Below, piece by piece: positions 8,410 through 17,990 of a stretch of DNA of 64,000 bases. Each line of letters begins with the position of its first letter. Position 1 is the stretch's first letter. The stretch spans positions 1,488,001 through 1,552,000 of the forward strand of contig NZ_CP090063.1 in assembly GCF_021391495.1 (NCBI RefSeq), in the 5' to 3' direction. Source of the stretch: Amycolatopsis acidiphila. Lineage in GTDB: Bacteria > Actinomycetota > Actinomycetes > Mycobacteriales > Pseudonocardiaceae. Under the pieces are notes generated by a model. The model was not told the origin of the DNA and did no database searches. It worked only from the letters and a program-made list of their open reading frames with translations. The translations under genes were made by a program, and so were the position numbers.

Positions 8410-10056
8410 ATGGGCCTCGCTGACAATCCGCAAATGGAAGACTACTCACTGCGCTACACGCCCGCCGCGTTCCGCAAGTGGTCGCCCTGGATGGTCTTCC
8501 TCTCCTGCCTCGTCGGCATTTCCGCGATGGCGGGCTACGCGCTGGACGCGGCGTTCGTGAACGCCTTCGGGTTCGCCAACGCGCTCGTCGGCTTCGCGGT
8601 CGCCGCCGCGGTGACATTGCCGCTCACGCTGGTGATCGCGTTCGCCATCGCCCGCAAGCACGTCGACGTCGACCTGCTCACCCGCGGGTCGGGGTTCGGC
8701 TACCTCGGCTCCACCCTCACGTCGCTGGTCTACGCGACCTACACACTGATCTTCCTCGCCTACGAGGGCGCGATCATGGCACAGGCGGTGACCGCGCTGA
8801 CGGGGCTGGACATCCACCTGTCCTACGTCGTGGTGTCCGCGGTGATGATCCCGCTGACGCTGTACGGGATGTCGTTCAGCGCGAAGTTCCAGGCCTGGAC
8901 CTGGCCGATCTGGATCGCGCTGATCGGGCTCGCCCTCGGCACCGCCGCGACCGCGCCGGCCGCCGGGCACAACATGGTCCACCCGGCGACGGTGTCGCCG
9001 GGTGGCCTGGCCGGGCTGACCGTGCTCGCCGTGTTCACGATCGCCGCCGCGCAGCTGTCGCTGGCCACCCAGGTGGGGGAGCAGGGCGACTACCTGCGCC
9101 TGATGCCGGACCCGGACCGGCGCAACCGCGGCCGCTGGCGGCTCGCGGTGATCATGGGCGGCCCCGGGTTCGCGTTGTTCGCGGTCGGCATCTTCTTCGC
9201 CTCGACGCTGCTGGTCGGCTACGCCTCGACGAAGGTCGACGCGGCGCACGTCGGCGTGCCGGTGGACCTGTTCACCGCGGTCTACGAGCGGCTGACCGGC
9301 AACCACACGGTCGCGCTGATCCTCGCCGGGGTCCTCGTGCTGCTGTCCCAGATCAAGATCAACATCATGAACACCTACTCGGGCTCGCTGTCCTGGTCGA
9401 ACTTCTTCTCGCGGCTGCTGCACCGCCACCCCGGCCGCGCGGCCTGGGTGTTCCTGCAGGTCGGGCTGTCCCTGGTGCTGATGGAGATCGACATCTTCGA
9501 CCACATCGTCGAGGTGCTCGCCTGGTACTCCAACATCGGCGTCGCCTGGATCGCCGCGATGGTCGCGGACCTGGTGATCAACAAGAGGTGGCTCAAGCTC
9601 GCCCCGCCGGAGCTGGTGTTCCACCGGGCGCACCTGTACAACGTCAACCCGGTCGGCTTCGGCTCGATGATCGTCGCCGGGGCGCTGTCGATGGTCGCCT
9701 ACTACGGCGCGTTCGGTGCGACCGCCGCCGCGCTCTCGCCGTTCATCGCGCTGGCCGTCGCCGTTGTCCTGCCGCCGATCGTCGCGGTGCTGACCTCCGG
9801 GCGCTGGTACATCGCGCGGCTGTCCGAGCTGCCGCAGAACGACGGCGAGCTGCCGTGCTCGGTCTGCAAGGGCAGCTACGACGTGCTCGACATGGCGACC
9901 TGCCCGCACCACGGCGGCACCATCTGCTCGCTCTGCTGCTCGACCGAGGGCGCCTGCCACGACGCCTGCAAGTCCAACGCCTGGCGCCCGCCCAAGGGCG
10001 CGACGCCGCTCGGCATGCCGAAGTTCGCCCCTGTCAAGGAACTGGAGATCGCGTGA
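8410..10056 (+). CDS. NCS1-family nucleobase/ureide permease with cysteine-rich C-terminal tail
   Basis: 548 residues from ATG 8410, with GAAGGG upstream. It has about twelve membrane helices and resembles the cytosine/purine/allantoin (NCS1) permeases: an amphipathic N-terminus, GYALDAAFVNAFGFANA in the first helix, RGSGFGYLGS, and helices to about residue 475. Unusually, residues 477-548 form a soluble tail with eight cysteines (483, 486, 498, 506, 509, 510, 516, 520) and a His pair at 500-501, in CSVC...CPHH...CSLCC order. This looks like a metal-binding knuckle. The gene opens an overlapping operon with a hydrolase, regulator and amidase, so it probably imports their substrate. Its stop overlaps the next ATG (TGATG). 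Confidence 0.88.
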   Translation: MGLADNPQMEDYSLRYTPAAFRKWSPWMVFLSCLVGISAMAGYALDAAFVNAFGFANALVGFAVAAAVTLPLTLVIAFAIARKHVDVDLLTRGSGFGYLGSTLTSLVYATYTLIFLAYEGAIMAQAVTALTGLDIHLSYVVVSAVMIPLTLYGMSFSAKFQAWTWPIWIALIGLALGTAATAPAAGHNMVHPATVSPGGLAGLTVLAVFTIAAAQLSLATQVGEQGDYLRLMPDPDRRNRGRWRLAVIMGGPGFALFAVGIFFASTLLVGYASTKVDAAHVGVPVDLFTAVYERLTGNHTVALILAGVLVLLSQIKINIMNTYSGSLSWSNFFSRLLHRHPGRAAWVFLQVGLSLVLMEIDIFDHIVEVLAWYSNIGVAWIAAMVADLVINKRWLKLAPPELVFHRAHLYNVNPVGFGSMIVAGALSMVAYYGAFGATAAALSPFIALAVAVVLPPIVAVLTSGRWYIARLSELPQNDGELPCSVCKGSYDVLDMATCPHHGGTICSLCCSTEGACHDACKSNAWRPPKGATPLGMPKFAPVKELEIA

Positions 10057-10649
10057 TGAAGGCCCTGCTCGTCGTCGACATGCAGAACGGTTTCTGCCAT
10101 CCGGACGGCTCACTGCCCAAGCTCGGCGCCGCGCTCGCCGGCGTCGACGCGGCGGTGTCCAACACCGCCGTCGCCGTGGCGCACGCGCGGGCCACCGGGA
10201 TGCCGGTGGTGTTCACCCGCCACGTCTACCGGCCCGGCTTCTACGACGAGGGGCCGTGGCTCGCCGGGCGCAGCCCCGGCCTCGCCGCCGTCGGCGGGCT
10301 GCTCGCGGGCAGCTGGGACGGCGACGTCGTCGACGGGCTCGGCCGTCGCGAGGACGACCTCGTGGTCGACAAGTGCCGGCTCGACGCGTTCCAGTGGACC
10401 TCGCTCGAACCACTGCTGCGCGGGCTCGCCGTCACCGAGCTGGTGGCGTGCGGGGTGGTCACGAACTTCTGCGTCGAGACCACCGTGCGCTCCGCGATCA
10501 TGCGGGACTTCGAGGTCACCCTGCTCGAAGACTGTTGTGCCGCACAGACTCCGCGGCTGCACGAGGTGGGCGTCGAGGTGATGCGGGACTGCGGGTTCGC
10601 GACCGTCACGTCCGTCGCCGAGTTCGCCGGGGTCGCGGTGGCGGCATGA
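10056..10649 (+). CDS. isochorismatase-like cysteine hydrolase (amidohydrolase)
   Basis: 197 residues, the usual size of isochorismatase-like hydrolases. The catalytic triad is visible as Asp8 (LLVVDMQNGFC), Lys106 (VVDKCRLDAFQWT) and Cys139 (GVVTNFCVETTVRSA). A CGVVTN-C-VETTVR loop of this type is shared with RutB (ureidoacrylate) and other C-N hydrolases of the group, including biuret and triuret hydrolases. The cis-peptide Val-Val/Thr position is also as expected. With an amidase, an AtzG-like subunit and an NCS1 permease beside it, hydrolysis of a ureide, biuret or N-carbamoyl compound is likely; the exact substrate is not decided. Confidence 0.87.
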   Translation: MKALLVVDMQNGFCHPDGSLPKLGAALAGVDAAVSNTAVAVAHARATGMPVVFTRHVYRPGFYDEGPWLAGRSPGLAAVGGLLAGSWDGDVVDGLGRREDDLVVDKCRLDAFQWTSLEPLLRGLAVTELVACGVVTNFCVETTVRSAIMRDFEVTLLEDCCAAQTPRLHEVGVEVMRDCGFATVTSVAEFAGVAVAA

Positions 10650-11458
10650 TCGCGCTGGCAAGTAACACCGAGGTCATCCACCGGAGACCGGTGGGCAACG
10701 GCCGCTACCTACCGTCCCGGAGGATGAGACCCGTATCCCAGCAGCGAGTGCACGAGGTGCGCCGCCTGCGGGACATGCTGCGCGGGGCCGTGCAGGGCGG
10801 GCACTACCCAGGCGGCCACCTGCCCAGCGAGGCCGAGCTGATGGCGTCGCACCGCGCTTCGCGGGCGACCGTGCGCGAGGCGCTGGCGCTGCTGCGCGCG
10901 GAAGGCCTCATCGAACGCACGCAGGGGATCGGCACGCACACCGCGGTCAAGCCGGTGAAGACATCCCTGCCGGAGGCGCACGGGGTGATCAAGCCGGCCC
11001 GGAACAGCCTGCTGAACCAGCGGATGCGCCCGCGCGAGCTGGACCGGTCGATCGTGCCCGCACCCGCGACCGTGGCCGGACGGCTCGGCGTCGCCGCCGC
11101 GACCCCGTGCCTGCGGCTGGAGTACCTGGCGCTGCACGACGAGGAGCCGATCGCGGTCGCCACCAACTACGTGCTCTTCCCCGAGGCCGGTCTGCTGCTG
11201 GACACGCCGTTCGTCTCCGACTGGTACCGGCTGCTCGACGACGCCGGCGTGGAGCTGTCGGACTCGGAGTTCATCTTCGACGGCGAACTGGCCGACGCAC
11301 CGCTGGCGTCGGTGCTCGCCGTGCGCGAGGGCGCACCGCTGATCCTGATGGAACAGCTCATCTACGACCACGCCGGGCGCCCGTTCGACCTGGCCTTCAT
11401 CCACACCCGCGGCGAACGGTTCCGGTTCGTCTCGCGCGGCCACAAGGAGTTGTCATGA
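10646..11458 (+). CDS. GntR-family regulator, HutC/UTRA type
   Basis: 270 residues from ATG 10646, which overlaps the previous stop (ATGA). An alternative start at ATG 10724 would remove 26 residues but has GGAGG directly abutting it. The N-terminal winged helix (residues about 32-100, with LPSEAELMASHRASRATVREAL and GLIERTQGIGTHT) is followed by a UTRA ligand-binding domain (about 120-265, with LRLEYLALHDEEPIAVATNY and the typical FVSRGHKEL end). Sitting inside the permease/hydrolase/amidase operon, it probably senses a pathway metabolite and controls the operon. No operator could be assigned. Confidence 0.9.
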   Translation: MIALASNTEVIHRRPVGNGRYLPSRRMRPVSQQRVHEVRRLRDMLRGAVQGGHYPGGHLPSEAELMASHRASRATVREALALLRAEGLIERTQGIGTHTAVKPVKTSLPEAHGVIKPARNSLLNQRMRPRELDRSIVPAPATVAGRLGVAAATPCLRLEYLALHDEEPIAVATNYVLFPEAGLLLDTPFVSDWYRLLDDAGVELSDSEFIFDGELADAPLASVLAVREGAPLILMEQLIYDHAGRPFDLAFIHTRGERFRFVSRGHKELS

Positions 11459-12873
11459 CCGAGCTTCCCCAGACCCTCACCGACGCCGCCAAGGCACTGC
11501 GCGAAGGCACCGTCACCTCCGTCGCGCTCACCGAGGCCGCGATCGCGGCTGCCGACGCCCAGGACGCGGCGATCGGGACCTACCTCGCCCGCTTCGACGA
11601 GTACGCGCTCGAACGCGCCGCGACCGCCGACGCCGAGCTGGCGCGCGGCGAGGACCGCGGCCCGCTGCACGGAATTCCCTTCGGCGTGAAGGACATCCTC
11701 GCGATGGCCGAGGGGCCGACGACCGCGCAGAGCCTGATCCTCGACCGCACCTGGGGCGCGGGCAGGGACGCGCCCGTGGTGTCCAGGGTGAAGGCCGCGG
11801 GCGCGGTGATCACCGGCAAGACCACGACGATGGAGTTCGCCTGCGGGATGCCCGACGCGGCCAAGCCGTTCCCCATCCCGCGCAACCCGTGGAACCCCGG
11901 GACGTGGACCGGCGGTTCCAGCTCGGGCACCGGCAGCGGGGTCGCCGCCGGCATGTTCCTGGCGGGCCTCGGCACCGACACCGGCGGCAGCATCCGCATC
12001 CCGGCGGCGTTCTGCGGGGTGAGCGGGCTGATGCCCACGTTCGGCCGGGTGCCGAAGTCCGGTTGCGTGCCGCTGGGCTACAGCCTCGACCACATCGGGC
12101 CGCTGGCCCGCAGTGCCCGTGACTGCGCGGCGGTCCTCGAGGTACTCGCCGGGCCGCATGCGAGCGACCCGGACTGCGTGGACGCGCCGTTCACCGCGCC
12201 GGAGTTCACCGGCGACCTGAGCGGGCTGCGGGTCGGCGTCGTGCGCGAGCACCACTTCCCCGAGGGCAGCGACCCCGCGCTGGCGGCCACGTTCGACGCC
12301 GCGGCCGCGGTACTCGCCGAGCAGGGGGCGACGGTCGTGGAGGTCACGCTGCCCTACTGGCAGGAGATGATCACCGCGGACCTGGTCACCATGGGCTGCG
12401 AGGCCCTTGCCTACCACCGCGCCGACCTGACCGGCCGCTGGACCGACTACTTCGTCGGGACACGCGCGATGATGGCGACCGGCGCGATGGTCTCCGGGGC
12501 CGACTACGTGCAAGCGCAACGGGTCCGGCGCGTCGCGCAGGACGCCGTCGCGGCGCTGTTCGAGACGGTGGACGTGATCGCGTGCCCGACGGCGTCGACG
12601 GGCGCGCCGGAGATCGAGGACCTCGCCGGACCCGACGGGCAACCCGACGTCGGCGCGATGTTCGAGACGGTCCACACGCCGTACTGGGACAGCGTCGGCA
12701 ACCCGGTGCTCGCGGTGCCGATGGGCTTCACCGCCGGCGGGATGCCGCTTTCGCTGCAGCTGGCCGGGCCCGCGTTCGGGGAGGCGGCGATCCTGCGCGC
12801 GGGCGAGGCCTTCCAGCAGAGCACCGACTGGCACCTGCGAGTGCCCGAACCCGCCATCCGCGCCGCCGCCTGA
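11455..12873 (+). CDS. amidase-signature hydrolase, AtzE-like context
   Basis: 472 residues. The Ser-cisSer-Lys triad can be placed: Lys79 in GIPFGVKDI, cis-Ser155 in TGGSSSGTGSG and nucleophile Ser179 in TDTGGSIRIPAAF. The downstream ARDCAAVLEVLAG helix and the GMPLSLQLAGP segment near the end complete the fold. AGGAG precedes the start, which overlaps the GntR stop. A small AtzG-like gene follows immediately. In cyanuric-acid degradation, AtzE (1-carboxybiuret hydrolase) requires AtzG, so this may be an AtzE-type two-subunit amidase rather than a stand-alone enzyme (inference). Other amide substrates remain possible. Confidence 0.88.
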   Translation: MTELPQTLTDAAKALREGTVTSVALTEAAIAAADAQDAAIGTYLARFDEYALERAATADAELARGEDRGPLHGIPFGVKDILAMAEGPTTAQSLILDRTWGAGRDAPVVSRVKAAGAVITGKTTTMEFACGMPDAAKPFPIPRNPWNPGTWTGGSSSGTGSGVAAGMFLAGLGTDTGGSIRIPAAFCGVSGLMPTFGRVPKSGCVPLGYSLDHIGPLARSARDCAAVLEVLAGPHASDPDCVDAPFTAPEFTGDLSGLRVGVVREHHFPEGSDPALAATFDAAAAVLAEQGATVVEVTLPYWQEMITADLVTMGCEALAYHRADLTGRWTDYFVGTRAMMATGAMVSGADYVQAQRVRRVAQDAVAALFETVDVIACPTASTGAPEIEDLAGPDGQPDVGAMFETVHTPYWDSVGNPVLAVPMGFTAGGMPLSLQLAGPAFGEAAILRAGEAFQQSTDWHLRVPEPAIRAAA

Positions 12874-12881
12874 GGAGAGTC

Positions 12882-13112
12882 ATGACCGACGTACTGAAGA
12901 ACCTGCTCGCCGCCGCCGGGCTGCCCGCCTCCGACTCGGAGACCGCGGCCTACCTGGCGGGCTACGAAGCACAACGCATCGCCGTGGACGCGCTGTACGA
13001 AGTCCCGGCCGCCCGCTACGCGGACCCGGCGCTGCGCTTCCGCGCCGGCGCCCGGATCACGGACTGGGCTACTCCTCCGGCTGCTTCTCCTGCTGTTTCA
13101 CCGGAGCCGTGA
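12882..13112 (+). CDS. AtzG-like (DUF4089) small subunit
   Basis: 76 residues, starting 9 bases after the amidase stop with GAGGAG as ribosome-binding site. It is a helical protein with GLPASDSETAAYLAGYEAQR, then a LYEVPAARYADPALRFR motif. This recalls the AtzG/DUF4089 pattern, in which a small helical protein ends with a short Pro-X-F-type segment and stabilises an AtzE-type amidase. The assignment rests on motif shape and gene position, not on a database match. The last about 20 residues are Pro/Ala/Ser-rich, and the final 44 bases overlap the end of the convergent PH-like gene. Confidence 0.6.
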   Translation: MTDVLKNLLAAAGLPASDSETAAYLAGYEAQRIAVDALYEVPAARYADPALRFRAGARITDWATPPAASPAVSPEP

Positions 13113-13536
13113 TGAGGTCGTCGACCAACCCGGTCGGGTCCTCGAGCCTGCCCCCGGAGACCAGGGCCAGCACGGGCAGGTGACGCGTGCGGACCGACGG
13201 CAGCGGGATCGTGCTGTCGTCGGTCAGCACCGCGCGCACCTTGGCGCGCTTGCTGATCGACAACCCCTTCAACGCCTCCCACGGCAGGTCGCGGTGGCCG
13301 AACACGGTGCGCACGGCCAGCCCCTCCGGCGTCGCGACGGTCCTGGCCCGCACCACGTAGACGATGAGCGCCAGCGGGATCACGTAGAGCGCCCACAACC
13401 CGGGCACGTCGGCGAACGCGGTGGGCGCGAGGCACACCATCAGGCCGAAGATGGCGAGCAGGGCGATCAGGGGGACGCGGAACGTCGCCTTCCTGCGCTT
13501 CCGGACGGGCTGCGTCGGCTCGGCTGTTTCGGACAC
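13069..13536 (-). CDS. PH-like domain membrane protein
   Basis: 155 residues from GTG 13536; an ATG at 13590 would add 18 residues that look non-coding. A basic cytoplasmic start (VRKRRKATFRVP) leads to two closely spaced membrane helices (FRVPLIALLAIFGLMVCL and LWALYVIPLALIVYVV). These are followed by a bacterial PH-like domain with the WEALKGLSI signature common in actinobacterial two-helix PH proteins, and an acidic/Gln-rich tail. The function is unknown. It runs convergent to the AtzG-like gene with a 44-bp overlap and diverges from the ilvB leader. Confidence 0.75.
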   Translation of the reverse strand: MSETAEPTQPVRKRRKATFRVPLIALLAIFGLMVCLAPTAFADVPGLWALYVIPLALIVYVVRARTVATPEGLAVRTVFGHRDLPWEALKGLSISKRAKVRAVLTDDSTIPLPSVRTRHLPVLALVSGGRLEDPTGLVDDLITAPVKQQEKQPEE

Positions 13537-13627
13537 CGTCAAATGGTGCACCGCGGGCGCGGGGCGTTGGAAGCCAGGGCCTCCAACCATAGGAACGCCC
13601 AGTATCCGGGATCACGATCCCGCAGAG

Positions 13628-13657
13628 TTGACACTCCTCGCGGCGAACCGTTAACGT
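13628..13657 (+). promoter_or_regulatory. promoter of the ilvB leader
   Basis: A TTGACA hexamer at 13628-13633 is separated by 18 bases from TAACGT at 13652-13657 (or by 17 from TTAACG). This is a good housekeeping-sigma promoter. Transcription would start around 13664, at or next to the GTG of the leader peptide, so the leader is probably translated from the very 5' end of the RNA. Confidence 0.65.
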
Positions 13658-13664
13658 CGGAGCC

Positions 13665-13712
13665 GTGAAACCGCAGACCGGTCTTGTACTTCCCGAGCGC
13701 GTCGACGCTTAG
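13665..13712 (+). CDS. ilvB leader peptide
   Basis: This is a short frame too small for ordinary gene callers: GTG then 14 codons, encoding [15 protein letters not shown]. The Leu-Val-Leu triplet and a later Val supply the regulatory codons for branched-chain amino acids. The L-V-L-x-x-R-V core resembles leader peptides described ahead of ilvB in streptomycetes (from memory). The stop codon lies inside the first of two complementary GC-rich arms, as expected when ribosome position decides RNA folding. A leaderless start is suggested by the promoter spacing, although a GGAG lies 2 bases before the GTG. Low charged Leu/Val-tRNA would stall ribosomes here and relieve termination before ilvB. Confidence 0.7.
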   Translation: MKPQTGLVLPERVDA

Positions 13713-13775
13713 GGAAAATCCGCTGCGTCGACGCGCGACCCTCGTGCGACCACTTCTGGTCGGCGGGGGTTTTTT
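13697..13775 (+). terminator. ilvB attenuator: pause hairpin and intrinsic terminator
   Basis: Two arms, 13697-13708 and 13725-13736 (each containing GCGTCGACGC), can form a 12-bp hairpin overlapping the last leader codons. Downstream, CGACCA (13747-13752) pairs with TGGTCG (13757-13762). This is followed by a G-rich stretch and six T residues (13770-13775), giving an intrinsic terminator 60 bases before ilvB. The sequence CGACC at 13736-13740 could pair instead with GGTCG of the terminator, giving a mutually exclusive antiterminator. The layout fits classical translation-coupled attenuation; the folding was judged by eye. Confidence 0.65.
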
Positions 13776-13834
13776 GTTGCCCACCCTGGTTTACCCGAAC
13801 GAGTGACACCAACGAGACCGACGAGGCAGAACTG

Positions 13835-15696
13835 ATGACAAGCGCCACCTCGCGTCCGGAAGCGAAAGCCGGCTCCGCCCCGGCCCCCGCGTCCCCCGCC
13901 CAGCTCGGGGCCCGCCCCAAGCCCACCCCGCCCGCCGGCACGCCGGTCCGGGTCACGGGCGCGCAGTCGCTCGTCCGGGCGCTCGAGGCGGTAGGCGCGG
14001 AGGTCGTGTTCGGTATTCCGGGTGGCACCATTCTTCCCGCGTACGACCCGCTCCTGGACTCGACGAAGGTGCGGCACGTGCTCGTCCGGCACGAGCAGGG
14101 CGCCGGGCACGCGGCGACGGGGTACGCGCAGGCGACGGGCAAGGTCGGCGTGTGCATGGCGACCTCGGGCCCGGGTGCGACGAACCTGGTCACCCCGCTC
14201 GCCGACGCGAACATGGACTCGGTGCCGGTCGTCGCGATCACCGGGCAGCAGACCCGGCCGCTGATCGGCACGGACGCCTTCCAGGAAGCCGACATCTGCG
14301 GCATCACGATGCCGATCACCAAGCACAACTTCCTCGTCAAGGACCCGATCGACATCCCGCGGGTCATCGCGGAGGCGTTCCACCTGGCCTCGACCGGCCG
14401 TCCCGGCCCGGTGCTGGTGGACATCCCGAAGGACGTGCTGCAGGAGCAGACCTCGTTCTCGTGGCCGCCGGAGATGCGGCTGCCCGGCTACCGGCCGACG
14501 CTGCGCCCGCACGGCAAGCAGGTGCGCGAGGCGGCGCGGCTGATCGCGCAGGCCCGCCGTCCGGTGCTCTACGTCGGCGGCGGCGTGATCAAGGCGGAGG
14601 CCTCGGCGCAGCTGAAGCAGCTCGCGGAGCTGACCGGCATCCCGGTGGTGACGACGCTGATGGCGCGCGGCGCGTTCCCCGACTCGCACCCGCAGCACCT
14701 GGGCATGCCCGGCATGCACGGCTCGGTGGCGGCGGTCGCGGCGATGCAGCGCGCGGACCTGCTCGTGGCGCTGGGCGCCCGCTTCGACGACCGCGTCACC
14801 GGGCGGCTGGACTCGTTCGCGCCCGACGCGACCATCGTGCACGCCGACATCGACCCGGCGGAGATCTCCAAGAACCGCAAGGCGGACGTGCCGATCGTGG
14901 GCGACTGCGCGGAGATCATCACCGAGCTGACCGACGCGGTGCGGACCGAGACCGACCGGACGGGCGAGCCGGACCTGACGGCCTGGTGGACCCAGATCAA
15001 GGCGTGGCTCGAGACCTTCCCGGCCGGCTACGAGTGGCCCCCGGACGGCACGCTGTCGCCGCAGTACGTGATCGAGCGGATCGGCGCGCTGGTGGGCCCG
15101 GACGCGGTGTACGCGGCGGGGGTCGGCCAGCACCAGATGTGGGCCGCGCAGTTCGTCAAGTACGAGAACCCACGCACCTGGATCAACTCCGGCGGTCTCG
15201 GCACGATGGGCTACGCCGTGCCCGCCGCGATGGGCGCCAAGTTCGGCATGCCGGACAAGCAGGTGTGGGCCATCGACGGGGACGGCTGCTTCCAGATGAC
15301 CAACCAGGAGCTGGCCACCTGCGCGATCGAGGGCGCGCCCATCAAGGTCGCCGTGATCAACAACGGCAACCTCGGCATGGTCCGGCAGTGGCAGAACCTG
15401 TTCTACGCCGAGCGCTACTCCAACACCGACCTCGGTACCCACAAGCACCGCATCCCGGACTTCACGCTGCTGGCCGAGGCGCTCGGCTGCGCCGGCCTGC
15501 GCTGCGAGACCAGGGAGGAGGTCGACGAGGTCATCCGGCGGGCGATGGACATCAACGACCGCCCCGTCGTGATCGACTTCGTGGTGGGGAAGGATGCCCA
15601 GGTGTGGCCGATGGTCGGCCCGGGCGCCGGCAACGACGAGGTCATGGCGGCGCGGGGCATCCGGCCGCTGTTCGAAGAGGACGAGGTGACACCGCA

Positions 15697-15700
<4 letters not shown>
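13835..15700 (+). CDS. ilvB: acetolactate synthase, large (catalytic) subunit
   Basis: 621 residues. The first about 40 residues are an Ala/Pro-rich extension common in actinobacterial AHAS. The three thiamine-diphosphate enzyme domains then follow: Pyr domain with EVVFGIPGG and the catalytic Glu in [17 protein letters not shown], central domain with [10 protein letters not shown], and PP domain with the ThDP-Mg motif [14 protein letters not shown]...NN. It condenses pyruvate (or pyruvate with 2-oxobutyrate) to the acetohydroxy acids, the first common step of Val, Leu and Ile synthesis. It is the first gene of ilvB-ilvN-ilvC and is preceded by a leader peptide and attenuator. Confidence 0.97.
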
Positions 15701-17248
<1,548 letters not shown>

Positions 17249-17263
17249 TATTTCCGGTTCCAC

Positions 17264-17305
17264 CGCCACCTTCACGGGATTTCATCCCGTGAAGGTGGCG
17301 TTTTT
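17264..17305 (+). terminator. intrinsic terminator after ilvC
   Basis: A perfect 17-bp stem (17264-17280 with 17284-17300) closed by a TTC loop and followed by five T residues. It ends the ilvBNC transcript. The T-tract lies 26 bases before the next start codon. Confidence 0.9.
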
Positions 17306-17330
17306 CGCAGCGCGAGCTACCGTGTGCGCC

Positions 17331-17606
17331 ATGAGTGATCAACGCAGCACTCACGTCGACGACAAGGCCGGCGTTCGACAGGTGCTCGATCTGGAAAGCG
17401 CGCGGTGGCAACGAGCCGAGCCACCGGGGAAGACCATTCCGGACGCGATCGAGGTCGCGTTCGTGCCGCACACCGACGGTAAGACCTACACGGCACTGCG
17501 TTCGTCGTCCGAACCGGACGGGACGGTCCTGGTCTTCACGCCGTCCGAATGGGACGCCTTCGTCGCCGGCGCCCGGGACGGCGAGTTCGACCTGCCGGAG
17601 AACTAG
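17331..17606 (+). CDS. DUF397-domain small protein
   Basis: 91 residues from ATG 17331. The C-terminal part (YTALRSSSEPDGTVLVFTPSEWDAFVAG, written here as separate pieces YTALRSSSEPDG and LVFTPSEWDAFVAG) is a DUF397 domain ending GEFDLPEN. DUF397 proteins are actinobacterial and usually stand beside an XRE/DUF5753 regulator whose activity they affect. Here no such partner is adjacent; the only one in the window is 43 kb away (60207-61100). A TACCGT -10 element ends 7 bases before the ATG, indicating a leaderless mRNA. Confidence 0.8.
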   Translation: MSDQRSTHVDDKAGVRQVLDLESARWQRAEPPGKTIPDAIEVAFVPHTDGKTYTALRSSSEPDGTVLVFTPSEWDAFVAGARDGEFDLPEN

Positions 17607-17990
17607 CGCGGGCCACGGGCCAGCGGCTCGGCGGCGCACGGCCGTGGCGGACTTTCCGCTGGTACCTCGGTCGGACGCATTACTCGGGCTTCTGCTGGGC
17701 CTGCACCGAGCAGGACTTGGTGAGCTACGAGTCCAGGCTGGCTCGGCCAGCAAATGTAGTGCTTTCCGCACCGATCGGCACGTTTTCGGATGGCTTGAGC
17801 AGCCACTGGGCATTGGCTCGAATGTGGCGGAGGCCAGTTGCGCCGGTAGCGGGCGCTGCACGCAGCCGCTCGAGTTCGGCGAGGATCTCCGATGGGCCGG
17901 GATCGATCGCGGCAGCCGGTCCACGCGATAGGCCGGCAGGCCGTCGAATTTCCCGGCGTGTGCGGCAGCCAGGGCGCGACTTGTGGGTGA
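17607..17990 (-). other. intergenic stretch without a convincing gene
   Basis: 384 bp between two gene ends. Neither strand has a frame with good coding character and a start signal. A minus-strand frame ending at 17725 reads LRHIRANAQWLLKPSENVPI, which looks protein-like and may be a relic, but it runs out of the reverse-oriented WYL regulator in another frame and has no start. The base composition around 17740-17830 is less GC-rich than its neighbours. Nothing else was identified. Confidence 0.4.

Noticed and set aside
17689-17931. Small protein or HTH relic behind the DUF397 gene
   Set aside because: Some protein-like words appear on the minus strand, but there is no start, no full domain and no consistent frame; recorded only as an intergenic note.
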